From positions 1-64,000 of the forward strand of contig DGWD01000034.1 in assembly GCA_002395155.1 (NCBI GenBank): a DNA stretch of 64,000 nt, given 5' to 3'. Position 1 is the stretch's first letter, and every line of letters starts with the position of its first letter. Source of the DNA: Treponema sp. UBA4267. Its GTDB lineage: Bacteria; Spirochaetota; Spirochaetia; Treponematales; Treponemataceae. Below are positions 42,839 to 51,541 of this stretch, piece after piece. A program made the translations under genes and the position numbers. Under the pieces are notes generated by a model. That model was not told the origin of the DNA, searched no databases, and saw only the letters and a list, made by a program, of their open reading frames with translations.

Positions 42839-44158
42839 ATGTTGAATTGTATTGCAATTGACAAAGTAATTGGACGTGAAATTATTGATTCACGCGGAAA
42901 TCCTACTGTAGAAGTAGATGCTATTCTTGAAAATGGCGTTCTTGGCCGTGCTGCTGTTCCTTCTGGAGCTTCAACAGGTGAAAACGAAGCACTTGAGCTT
43001 CGCGATGGTGATAAAAATCGTTTTGGCGGAAAAGGTGTTTTAAAAGCTGTAGATAACGTAAATAAAATTATTGCACCAGCATTAAAAGGTTTTAACGTAT
43101 TTGAACAGCGTGCCATTGATAATAAAATGTTAGCTCTTGATGGTACACCTACAAAGAGCAAACTTGGTGCAAACGCTATTCTTGGTGTTTCACTTGCAGT
43201 TGCTCAGGCCGCAGCAAAGGCTCTTAATATTCCTCTTTACCGCTACATTGGTGGTACAAACGCTCACATTATGCCAGTTCCTATGATGAACATTATCAAC
43301 GGTGGTGCTCACTCAGATGCTCCTATTGCATTCCAGGAATTTATGATTCGTCCTGTTGGAGCAAAATCAGAAAAAGAAGCAATCCGTATGGGAGCAGAAG
43401 TTTTCCATGCTTTAGCAAAACTTTTGAAAGGTCGTGGACTTTCTACAGCTGTTGGTGATGAAGGTGGATTCGCTCCAAAATTCAATGGAATTGACGATGC
43501 CTTGGATTCAATTGTTCAGGCAATTAAAGATGCAGGCTATAAGCCAGGTGATGATGTAAAAATTGCTATGGACTGTGCTGCATCTGAATTCTCAACAGAA
43601 AAAAATGGTAAGTTCTACTACAACTATAAACAGCTTTCTAACGGAGCTCCAAAAGATCCAAACGGAAAAGAATTGGATGATGAAGGACAGATTGCTTATC
43701 TTGAAGAACTTATTAACAAATACCCTATCGATTCTATTGAAGACGGTCTTGATGAAAATGACTGGGAAGGCTGGAAAAAACTTACAGCTAAAATTGGTGA
43801 CCGTTGCCAGTTAGTTGGTGATGACTTGTTCGTAACTAATGTTAAGTTCCTTGAAAAAGGAATTAAGATGGGAGCAGGAAACGCTATCCTTATCAAAGTT
43901 AACCAGATTGGTTCTTTAACAGAAACTCTTGATGCTATTGAAATGGCTCACCGCCACGGATACACAACTGTAACTTCACACCGTTCAGGTGAAACAGAAG
44001 ACACAACAATTGCAGATATAGCAGTTGCAACAAACTCTGGACAGATTAAGACTGGTTCTATGAGTCGTACAGACCGTATGGCTAAGTACAATCAGTTGAT
44101 CCGCATTGAAGAAGAACTTGGAGATGTAGCTTCTTACGGATATACAAAACTTCGCTAA
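42839..44158 (+). CDS. eno: Enolase
   Basis: 439 residues. Interconverts 2-phosphoglycerate and phosphoenolpyruvate in glycolysis. Conserved segments: IDSRGNPTVEVD, GASTGENEALELRDGD, VGDEGGFAPK, SIEDGLDENDWEGW (metal-binding Asp/Glu), ILIKVNQIGSLTET (catalytic Lys) and SHRSGETEDTTIADIAVA. GGAGG lies 13 bases upstream, rather far; no nearer start codon fits the family. Single gene with its own terminator. Confidence 0.98.
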   Translation: MLNCIAIDKVIGREIIDSRGNPTVEVDAILENGVLGRAAVPSGASTGENEALELRDGDKNRFGGKGVLKAVDNVNKIIAPALKGFNVFEQRAIDNKMLALDGTPTKSKLGANAILGVSLAVAQAAAKALNIPLYRYIGGTNAHIMPVPMMNIINGGAHSDAPIAFQEFMIRPVGAKSEKEAIRMGAEVFHALAKLLKGRGLSTAVGDEGGFAPKFNGIDDALDSIVQAIKDAGYKPGDDVKIAMDCAASEFSTEKNGKFYYNYKQLSNGAPKDPNGKELDDEGQIAYLEELINKYPIDSIEDGLDENDWEGWKKLTAKIGDRCQLVGDDLFVTNVKFLEKGIKMGAGNAILIKVNQIGSLTETLDAIEMAHRHGYTTVTSHRSGETEDTTIADIAVATNSGQIKTGSMSRTDRMAKYNQLIRIEEELGDVASYGYTKLR

Positions 44159-44178
44159 TCTCCGATAACTTTGACTAA

Positions 44179-44213
44179 AAAAAAGTCAGAACCGTTTTGG
44201 TTCTGACTTTTTT
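44179..44213 (+). terminator. eno terminator
   Basis: Perfect stem AAAAAGTCAGAACC/GGTTCTGACTTTTT around a 5-base loop, with flanking A and T runs, so it may also serve the convergent MFS gene. Confidence 0.9.
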
Positions 44214-44235
44214 ATTTTAAAGATTTATTGCTATT

Positions 44236-45531
44236 TTACTTATCTTTCTTAATTGGTTTTACAAAGAAAATTGAAAGACAAAGAGCAACAATATAAAGGC
44301 AACCAGTAACAATCAAAACATTCTGATAACCAGTTGGATTTACTTCAATTCCATGAAGCATAATTTTTTCACCAGTACGAGAAACAATTGCATTTGCCAT
44401 CTGGTTTCCTGTAAGACCTGCAAAAGCCCATGCAGAAAGTGTAATTCCATGAATTGCAGAAATTGAACCCATTCCGTAGTGGTCAGAAAGTAAAGTTGGA
44501 ACGTTAGAGAAGCCTCCACCATATCCTGCATTTACAATAAAGATCAAAGCAAGAACGAAGATGATAAGGAGAATGTTTCCATCACCTTTTGCAATACCCT
44601 TTGTAAAGAATACAATAGCTGTAAAGGCAATTGAAAGAATGAAGATTAATTTATAAACAGTATTACGGTCTTTCATGTGATCAGCCCAAGCAGAGAAACC
44701 AAGACGACCACCTGCATTAAAGATAGCTGAAATTGTAGAAATAATACCGACAGAACCTGCAAGGCCAATACATTTAACAATCATCTTTTCCTGAGAAATT
44801 AGAGCAAGACCACAAGTAATGTTCAAGTAGAACATAAGCCAGATACCTACATAAGAAATGATTGGTTCACGTTTAAGAGTAGCAATAATTCCTTCATCCT
44901 TAGATTTATTCTGTGGTTCAACCCAATCAGCAGGTTTAGCAAGAAGAAGGTGGCCTACAAACATCATTACAAAGTAAATAGCTGCAAGGATATAGAACAT
45001 TTTGAAGATTTCACCATTCTGGTTGTCGCCAAGAAGTTTCTGCATAATTGGAGAAGCAATTGCTTTTGCGGCACCAAAACCTGCAACTGCAAGACCTGTA
45101 GCAAGGCCTTTTTTATCTTTGAACCAGAGCATCAAAGTCTTTACAGGAGAAAGATAACCTGTTCCCAAACCAATACCCATGATAAATCCGTAAGAAACAT
45201 AGATGCCAACTAAAGCTAAAACACTATGCTGATGATTTCCACCATACCAGATAAAGAAACCTGTACCAGCCATACCTGCGGCAAAAGTAATTGTAGCAAT
45301 CAGAGAAGATTTATGAATATTCTTTTCTACAAGATTGCCCAAGAAGGCAGCTGACATACCCAGGAAAAAGATGGCAAAAGAGAAAGCCCATTCAACGGCT
45401 CCTTTTGAAAAGCCAATATAATTAGCAATTTCCTGACTAAAGATTGACCAACAGTATACAGTACCTATACTGCAGTGAAGTAACAAAGCTGGAATAGCAC
45501 CTCTAATCCACTTGTTTTGAATATTTTTCAT
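44236..45531 (-). CDS. MFS transporter, oxalate/formate antiporter (OFA) family
   Basis: 431 residues, about 12 membrane helices. The opening with a conserved helix (LLLHCSIGTVYCWSIF), GIGLGTGYLSPVKTLMLWF and the cytoplasmic WFKDKKGLATG loop are typical of the OFA branch, whose members move small organic acids such as oxalate, formate or lactate; substrate unknown here. CGGAG five bases upstream supports the ATG at 45531. Transcribed alone. Confidence 0.88.
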   Translation of the reverse strand: MKNIQNKWIRGAIPALLLHCSIGTVYCWSIFSQEIANYIGFSKGAVEWAFSFAIFFLGMSAAFLGNLVEKNIHKSSLIATITFAAGMAGTGFFIWYGGNHQHSVLALVGIYVSYGFIMGIGLGTGYLSPVKTLMLWFKDKKGLATGLAVAGFGAAKAIASPIMQKLLGDNQNGEIFKMFYILAAIYFVMMFVGHLLLAKPADWVEPQNKSKDEGIIATLKREPIISYVGIWLMFYLNITCGLALISQEKMIVKCIGLAGSVGIISTISAIFNAGGRLGFSAWADHMKDRNTVYKLIFILSIAFTAIVFFTKGIAKGDGNILLIIFVLALIFIVNAGYGGGFSNVPTLLSDHYGMGSISAIHGITLSAWAFAGLTGNQMANAIVSRTGEKIMLHGIEVNPTGYQNVLIVTGCLYIVALCLSIFFVKPIKKDK

Positions 45532-45669
45532 ATAAACTCCGTAAAAAAAGTGTGTTTTATATTTTATCATAAAATAAAAATTAATAAAATTATCTAGCAG
45601 ATATTTTCTTTTTCATTTTGTTGTAAAAATAAGGTTTGACTAGTAAAATATAAAGGATAAGAGTTCCTG

Positions 45670-47055
45670 ATGAAAAATAAATCCATAACAAAACTAACAA
45701 AATATCTTCTCGAATGGATCAAATCTAATTTGATTGCCCCTAGAGAACTTAAAATTAAAAGAATAAAAAGAAACAACCATTATTTATTGTTCTTTTCTGC
45801 TGCATTTGGACTTTTTGGTTTAACTTTTTCATTTGTAACTCTCTTAAAGAATGATTTTAAGTTTAATAAAGATATTTGGTTTGAGTTTAATTATTATGCC
45901 AGCTATATCTTTATGGCAGGAATTATTTTTCCATGGTGCTTTTATCTAAACAGGCATCCAGAAAAGATAGCATTAAAAGTAATTCAACCAATTCATTTTG
46001 GTCTTATTGCCTTTTTAACAAGTATTTTTCTAGTTTTCCAACATCAACCAACCTTAAATGCTTATATTATTCTTGTATGTGTAACTGTACTTTTACCAAT
46101 TGCCTTTTTTATTGAACCAGTTATTTATGACCCTGTTGTTACAATTATGCTTGTTGCTATAAGTCCTAAAATTCATACACTTTTTGGCACAGGCACAATG
46201 ATAAATAACTTTCTCTATCTTATTGTTTTAAATATTCTTGCCGTAAACCGTTGGCGCAGTGTTATCAGGGATTTTAATCACGAACAAAAGCTGGAAGAAA
46301 ACATCAAAAACATAAAGAACGAAATTGCCCTTGCATCACAAGTTCAGAAGACTTTTTTTAAGCATAATAATACCAATTTTAAAGATTGGGCTATTGCTCA
46401 TTACAATAAACCTATGACCGGTGTTTCCGGAGATTTTTTTGACATTTATAGTCATGATGATGAGCTGGAAGGAATTGGAATATTTGATGTTTCTGGTCAT
46501 GGAATTGCTTCGGGCTTGGTAACCATGCTGGTAAAGAACATCATCAACAATGAGTTTCAGGAAGGTAAAAAGGATGATTTATTAATTGTTCTTGAAAGAA
46601 TAAATCAAAGTGTTTTAGAAGAAAAAGGTGATGTAGAAAATTATCTAACTGGAATTCTTGTAAGGATTGATGGAGATAAAGTCAATTTTGTAACAGCAGC
46701 TCATTCACTTCCGATTTTATATAGAGCAATGGAAGATAAAGTAAGCTACATAGAACCTAACGGACAAAAGTCTTATGGTGCAATTGGAATGAAAAACGTT
46801 CCATCAAAATTTGCAGAATATTCAATAACTATGAATAAAGGTGATGAATTAATTTTCTTTACAGATGGAATTACAGATGCTACAAATGAAGTAAATAATT
46901 CTTTTGGAAAAGAAAGACTCTTAAAATCTGCAATGCGTAATGTTATAAGACCACTTTCAACTCAAATTGACTGTATCATTAGTGATGTAAAAACATTCTC
47001 TGCAAATGTTCCACAAAACGACGATATTACTTTGATTATTTTGGAAAAGAAATAA
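45670..47055 (+). CDS. Membrane-bound SpoIIE-type PP2C phosphatase
   Basis: 461 residues. Six membrane helices (about 40-205) with short loops act as the sensor; a short coiled link leads to the phosphatase domain (about 225-460). Motifs GVSGDFFDIY, GIFDVSGHGIASG, LIFFTDGITDATN and QNDDITLIIL carry the metal-binding acidic residues. No HAMP domain. Substrate is probably an anti-sigma antagonist not encoded here. AAGGA is 12 bases from the ATG. Confidence 0.88.
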   Translation: MKNKSITKLTKYLLEWIKSNLIAPRELKIKRIKRNNHYLLFFSAAFGLFGLTFSFVTLLKNDFKFNKDIWFEFNYYASYIFMAGIIFPWCFYLNRHPEKIALKVIQPIHFGLIAFLTSIFLVFQHQPTLNAYIILVCVTVLLPIAFFIEPVIYDPVVTIMLVAISPKIHTLFGTGTMINNFLYLIVLNILAVNRWRSVIRDFNHEQKLEENIKNIKNEIALASQVQKTFFKHNNTNFKDWAIAHYNKPMTGVSGDFFDIYSHDDELEGIGIFDVSGHGIASGLVTMLVKNIINNEFQEGKKDDLLIVLERINQSVLEEKGDVENYLTGILVRIDGDKVNFVTAAHSLPILYRAMEDKVSYIEPNGQKSYGAIGMKNVPSKFAEYSITMNKGDELIFFTDGITDATNEVNNSFGKERLLKSAMRNVIRPLSTQIDCIISDVKTFSANVPQNDDITLIILEKK

Positions 47056-47068
47056 TGCAGCTAAAAAT

Positions 47069-47278
47069 CTAACAAAAAAGTGTACACATGCCACTTTTAC
47101 GATAATAATCTATCAATTTTTCTATATCAGTCCTGCTGCAGTTAAAATCTTTTGCAAGACAATCCATACAAAGAAACTCTTTGGCTCCCCTGTTTACCAA
47201 TTTGCGGTAAATGGCAATATCATCTGCAAATAATTCCTGACCACATCTAAAACAGGACTGATAATTTGATTCCGACAT
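47069..47278 (-). CDS. Small cysteine-rich (zinc-ribbon-like) protein
   Basis: 69 residues with paired cysteines CFRCG and CMDC, a further Cys in FNCS, and a C-terminal CTLFC. Likely binds zinc. Similar small proteins are common in gut Clostridia and treponemes, without known function. It starts 3 bp after the alpha-galactosidase stop codon and has no ribosome-binding site of its own, so it depends on translational coupling. Confidence 0.75.
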   Translation of the reverse strand: MSESNYQSCFRCGQELFADDIAIYRKLVNRGAKEFLCMDCLAKDFNCSRTDIEKLIDYYRKSGMCTLFC

Positions 47279-47281
47279 TTT

Positions 47282-48433
47282 TTACTGACGAACAAGCTTT
47301 GCTCTGAACATTAAAGAACCATGGCTTTCTACTTTAAAACAAAGTCTTTCTGTAAATTTACCAAGACTTTCATGTTTGTAACAGTCATAAACTTCAAGAG
47401 CACGTCCAGATGAATATGGAAGTCCAATATCATAAAGCTGCAAAGACATTTCTGCATTTTTGTCGGTAAAGTTGAACATTCCAATTGCATAGTCTCCACC
47501 ACACAAAGGTTTAATAAGACTAAATACATTTTCTGGATTATTCCACTGACGAACACAGAAAGGTCCACGACATTCAGGATCCTGGTTAATTGCGATTACA
47601 TCTTTATTAGTCAAAATCTCTTTTGCTTTTGCAGACATTTTTCTAACATCACAACCAATCATCAATGGAGAATTCATTATTGCCCACAAAGCAAAATGTG
47701 TCTGATATTCTACATCAGTACATCCACCAACGGCATTAATAAATTCATTATTGCTGCTTCCATGCATACCAACAACGAGCATATCCATATCATTGTGACA
47801 GAAAGGAGCCCCATAGGCCTGTTTATCAAGCTGACTTTTTGCAATATTGGCGATAGAAGTCCAGCTGTCCTGAATATCACCAGTTGAGCGGAAAAGATTT
47901 GCTCCTGCACCGCGAATCCAGGAATGAACGTTATCGCTACCCCAGTTGCAGGCAGAAAAAACTATATCACGACCACAGTTACGAAGAGCCATGCCCATTC
48001 GACGGTACAAAAGAGGACCATCTGCACTGGCAGGTTTATAACAGAAGTCGTATTTAAGATAGTCTACACCCCAGGAAGCAAATGTCTGAGCATCTACAAA
48101 TTCATGTTCAAAACTTCCAGGATAACCTGCACAAGTATGAGTACCTGCACAGGAATACATACCAAACTTTAAGCCTTTAGAATGAACATAGTCAGCAACA
48201 ACCTTCATTCCATTTGGAAATTTTTCATGATCAGGTACAAGACGGCCTTTTGAATCACGCTGTTTTTCGCTCCAGCAGTCATCAATTACGATATACTCAT
48301 ATCCTGCATCACGAAGTCCACTTTCAACAAAAAAATCAGCTGTTGTTTTAATTAACTCTTCATTAATATTCCAGGAAAAAGTATTCCAGGAATTCCATCC
48401 CATTGGTGGAAGGGCTGCTAAAGGCTTTTTCAT
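47282..48433 (-). CDS. GH27 alpha-galactosidase
   Basis: 383 residues. Opening MGWNSWNTFSWN, YIVIDDCW, the nucleophile Asp in LKYDFC and the acid/base Asp in RSTGDIQDSW are all GH27 signatures; a C-terminal beta domain follows. No signal peptide, so it would act on imported melibiose- or raffinose-type sugars. ACGGAG before the ATG at 48433, which lies 4 bp after argG on the same strand, so it is cotranscribed with an unrelated biosynthetic gene. Confidence 0.9.
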   Translation of the reverse strand: MKKPLAALPPMGWNSWNTFSWNINEELIKTTADFFVESGLRDAGYEYIVIDDCWSEKQRDSKGRLVPDHEKFPNGMKVVADYVHSKGLKFGMYSCAGTHTCAGYPGSFEHEFVDAQTFASWGVDYLKYDFCYKPASADGPLLYRRMGMALRNCGRDIVFSACNWGSDNVHSWIRGAGANLFRSTGDIQDSWTSIANIAKSQLDKQAYGAPFCHNDMDMLVVGMHGSSNNEFINAVGGCTDVEYQTHFALWAIMNSPLMIGCDVRKMSAKAKEILTNKDVIAINQDPECRGPFCVRQWNNPENVFSLIKPLCGGDYAIGMFNFTDKNAEMSLQLYDIGLPYSSGRALEVYDCYKHESLGKFTERLCFKVESHGSLMFRAKLVRQ

Positions 48434-48437
48434 ATTT

Positions 48438-49703
48438 TTACTCCGTTGGACGTTTTTTGAGGTTCTTGCTTTCTGTAATAGCCTGACCTTCACCAACCTG
48501 CTGTTCCATCATAGCACGTACCTTGAGTGGAAGACCTGCAAGTGTGATAAAGCCCTGTGCATCTTTATGGTTGTAAAGTTCTCCAGTTGTGAATGAAGCA
48601 ATTGATTCATTGTAGAGAGAATATTTAGAACCAGAACCAGCACCACGAACAGCACCTTTTACAACTTTTACTTTTGACCAGCCAGTTACATTTTCTTCTG
48701 CCTTGTCAATAAATGCCATACAAGAATCCATTAAAGTTGTGAACCATTTTCCTTCATAAATAAGGTCAGCCATTCTTAAAGAAACGTGCTGTTTGAAGTG
48801 GTAAGTTTCTTTATCAAGACAGATATGATCCATCATTCTGTGAGCGTAGTAAAGGATTGCTCCACCTGGAGTTTCGTAAACACCACGGCTCTTCATTCCT
48901 ACGAAACGGTTTTCACAAATATCTACAAGACCAACTCCGTTACGTCCACCAATTACGTTCAATTCATTGAGGAGTGAAAGAGCGTCCATTTTTTTACCGT
49001 TCAAACCAACAGGAATACCCTTTTCCCAGTCGATTGTTACATATTCACCATCATTTGGAGCTTCTTCTGGAACAACAGTATTTTTAAGCATGTGCTTGTA
49101 GTTTGGTTCGTTTTCAGTTTTTTCAAGTTCAAGACCTTCGTGAGAAAGGTGCCAGATATTTTCATCGCGTGAGTATGACTGATCCTTCTTCATTGGAACT
49201 TCGAGTCCGCGGTCTTCCAGGAATTTAATTTCTGCTTCACGGCTGTCCATATTCCATTTATCATCACGCCATGCAGCAATTACTTTAATATCTGGAGCAA
49301 AAGCCTTAATAGCAAATTCAAAACGAACCTGGTCGTTTCCTTTACCAGTTGCACCGTGACAAATTGCAACAGCCTTTTCCTGGCGGGCATATTCTACTAA
49401 GATTTTTCCAATTAATGGACGAGCTGTTGATGTTCCTAAAAGATATTCATCTTCGTAAACAGCATTTGCTTTTAAAGCTGGCCATACATATTCTTCAATA
49501 TATTCCTGTTTTGCATCTACAACATAGCAGGCAGCAGCACCAGTTTTAAGTGCACGAGATTTAATTGCATCCCAGTCATCACCCTGACCAACATCAATAC
49601 AAACAGCGATAACATCATAGTTATAGTTTTCTTTTAACCAAGGAATGATAACAGTTGTATCAAGTCCTCCTGAATAAGCCAAAATTACCTTGTCTTTTGC
49701 CAT
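48438..49703 (-). CDS. argG: Argininosuccinate synthase
   Basis: 421 residues. Joins citrulline and aspartate with ATP in arginine synthesis. N-type ATP motif AYSGGLDTTV, then GQGDDWD, ATGKGNDQVRFE and VGLVDICENRFVGMKSRG. The AGGAGG six bases before the ATG is the strongest ribosome-binding site in this region. argH is not adjacent. A candidate ArgR site overlaps the promoter, and the leader carries a terminator-like repeat. Confidence 0.97.
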   Translation of the reverse strand: MAKDKVILAYSGGLDTTVIIPWLKENYNYDVIAVCIDVGQGDDWDAIKSRALKTGAAACYVVDAKQEYIEEYVWPALKANAVYEDEYLLGTSTARPLIGKILVEYARQEKAVAICHGATGKGNDQVRFEFAIKAFAPDIKVIAAWRDDKWNMDSREAEIKFLEDRGLEVPMKKDQSYSRDENIWHLSHEGLELEKTENEPNYKHMLKNTVVPEEAPNDGEYVTIDWEKGIPVGLNGKKMDALSLLNELNVIGGRNGVGLVDICENRFVGMKSRGVYETPGGAILYYAHRMMDHICLDKETYHFKQHVSLRMADLIYEGKWFTTLMDSCMAFIDKAEENVTGWSKVKVVKGAVRGAGSGSKYSLYNESIASFTTGELYNHKDAQGFITLAGLPLKVRAMMEQQVGEGQAITESKNLKKRPTE

Positions 49704-49748
49704 ATATAGCCTCCTGTGTAAGCCCGCCGGTCAGAGCGGGCGGTGTTC

Positions 49749-49801
49749 GATAGCAAAGCGTTAAAAAAAATTGCGACACAGCAATTTTTTAGCTTTACCA
49801 C
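49749..49801 (-). repeat. Hairpin repeat, copy 2, in the argG leader
   Basis: Same unit as 32188-32232. On the argG transcript it forms AAAAAATTGC-loop-GCAATTTTTT followed by T, that is, a terminator-like hairpin between promoter and gene. A GCCCGC/GCGGGC hairpin (49723-49743) follows it, just before the ribosome-binding site. Confidence 0.75.
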
Positions 49802-49806
49802 TAAAA

Positions 49807-49852
49807 TGCATAAATATACAAAAAATATACAATTTTCCGTAAATATATGCAA
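49807..49852 (-). promoter_or_regulatory. argG promoter overlapped by a candidate ArgR box
   Basis: Minus-strand -35 TTGCAT (49847-49852), 17-bp spacer, -10 TATATT (49824-49829). The plus-strand word TGCATAAATATACA (49807-49820) agrees with 11 of 14 bases of the ARG-box core TGAATAATTATTCA and covers the predicted transcription start; a weaker inverted match lies at 49836-49849, over the -35 region. Confidence 0.5.
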
Positions 49853-49871
49853 TATGAAATACAAGTAGAGA

Positions 49872-50459
49872 TTACAATTCAAAAATGATTTTTTTGTAAT
49901 TATCACAAGAAAGTTCCAGGTCTTTTACTTCTTTATCTTTTTGCAGATGGAGGATAAATGAATCATTTTTTTGCTCGAGAGACCAAATTGCTGCTTTATC
50001 ATTGTTAAACTTTTTGATTAAGTGGGCTTTTATAAACTCGCCAAGCAGGAGATTTACTTTTTCCTTATGCAGATATCTTGTTTTTTTAGCAGAAAGTTCC
50101 TGCAAATACTTTTGACGGTTTTGCAAACATTCTTCGATTTCTGGAAAAGGATTATTTGGAAATTTTGCATCGGCAATTTTTACAAAATCACTACCAGAGC
50201 CCTGCATAAAAGAGCCCTTAATCTGGTTTTGAATATAAAGACGAAGCTTTACAGTATCACTTATAAAAAGTTCCCAAGTAACATATGATGAAGAATAATT
50301 TATATTCGCTTTTACTTCAGGATGCCTTCTTTCAAAATCTTCAAAAACTTCTTTACACTGCTCCATAGGAAGACCTTTTGCATTTGTCCTAACCATATTT
50401 TTATGGAGCATGTGTACTAAAATTTCCTTCCAGAAATCCGATTCTACATCATCATACAT
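49872..50459 (-). CDS. Hypothetical protein, soluble
   Basis: 195 residues, mixed helix and strand, no signal peptide and no motif I recognise. It begins 3 bp after the PAP2 gene on the same strand, so the two are probably one transcript. AAGG is 13 bases from the ATG; reading depends on coupling. Confidence 0.7.
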   Translation of the reverse strand: MYDDVESDFWKEILVHMLHKNMVRTNAKGLPMEQCKEVFEDFERRHPEVKANINYSSSYVTWELFISDTVKLRLYIQNQIKGSFMQGSGSDFVKIADAKFPNNPFPEIEECLQNRQKYLQELSAKKTRYLHKEKVNLLLGEFIKAHLIKKFNNDKAAIWSLEQKNDSFILHLQKDKEVKDLELSCDNYKKIIFEL

Positions 50460-50462
50460 AAT

Positions 50463-51410
50463 TTAAGCTGCCTTTTTCTTACTTAAAAGATTTGTAAATG
50501 AAGTATAAAGTAATGGATATAGATAAAGGATAATGAAAAAACTTACAAAGTGTTTGATAAAGCCTGCAATATTTGGACCACAAACTTTAAAGATATTTGA
50601 AATACCAAAGTTCCATGCAATCAAAATAACACTTCCGCATAAACTGCAAAGAATTTTACTTTTTTTAGTTGAAGGATTTTGGAATTTTAGACAGTGTCTT
50701 TCCAACCACCAGCCCATAAAAAATCCCATTGCAGAACCAGAGATTTTATAAGCATCTCTAAGCATTTTTGCAGGATCTACAAGCAGACTTCCATCATCAG
50801 CATATTTTACAGGATATGACTTTAATGTAGTGAACAAAAGGAAAATTACAACAAGAACAATTCCTACTACAGCAACAAGGGTATCTTTAGAAGGATTTTT
50901 TGTTATAAAATATTTTACAAAAGAAACAAGACAAAGCATAAGGGCTGTATGACAAATTGCCACCAGCACATCTTTTAAGGTATGAGCACCAAGCCAGTTT
51001 CTTGATAATGCTACAAGAAAAATAATTACAATAAGAAAAATTACTAAGGCTTTACGCTTTTTTAAACTTAGAGCCAGTCCTCCAAAAAAGGAAGCTGCAG
51101 TTGTTGTATGTCCACTTGGAAATGAATAACCTGTGGCAGAAGATTTTGCAAGTGGATCTACATGTAGTCTGGAATCTAAAATCCATGGTCTATTGATACA
51201 GAAAATATCTTTTAAGCATTCATTAACAGTAATAGCTCCTGCATAGCCCATTATAATATAAGCACCATCATCTTTATTTAAAGACCAGTAAACATTTGCC
51301 ACTATTAAGGCTGATAGATATAAGGATACTTCTGAAATGAATAAAAAGAAATATGTGATAAAAGAAGGAGCTGCCTCTCTAAGGCATTGCAAAGCATATA
51401 AATAGTCCAT
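50463..51410 (-). CDS. PAP2-type membrane phosphatase
   Basis: 315 residues with about eight membrane helices. The three phosphatase motifs are present: KDIFCINRP, PSGH (in YSFPSGHTT) and SRNWLGAHTLKD. It would dephosphorylate a lipid phosphate such as undecaprenyl diphosphate or a phosphatidate. GGGAGG four bases before the ATG. The dispersed palindromic repeat lies just upstream. Confidence 0.9.
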   Translation of the reverse strand: MDYLYALQCLREAAPSFITYFFLFISEVSLYLSALIVANVYWSLNKDDGAYIIMGYAGAITVNECLKDIFCINRPWILDSRLHVDPLAKSSATGYSFPSGHTTTAASFFGGLALSLKKRKALVIFLIVIIFLVALSRNWLGAHTLKDVLVAICHTALMLCLVSFVKYFITKNPSKDTLVAVVGIVLVVIFLLFTTLKSYPVKYADDGSLLVDPAKMLRDAYKISGSAMGFFMGWWLERHCLKFQNPSTKKSKILCSLCGSVILIAWNFGISNIFKVCGPNIAGFIKHFVSFFIILYLYPLLYTSFTNLLSKKKAA

Positions 51411-51421
51411 ATGACCTCCCG

Positions 51422-51501
51422 AATACGTCGAGTCAAGGCACGCTCACGCTTAAAGCCTTGACTTCGCCGTTTTGAGGGTTTTGTAATAAACCCTCAATAA
51501 A
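51422..51501. repeat. Dispersed palindromic repeat, copy 2 (~80 bp)
   Basis: Matches 13264-13342 on the same strand with only a few substitutions and one inserted T. The inner stem changes to GAGGGTTTT/AACCCTC, so the pairing is kept and extended by a compensating pair. It lies between two minus-strand genes. Confidence 0.75.
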
Positions 51502-51541
51502 TATAGTTTACACTAAAACTATATAAAAGTAAGTATTTATT

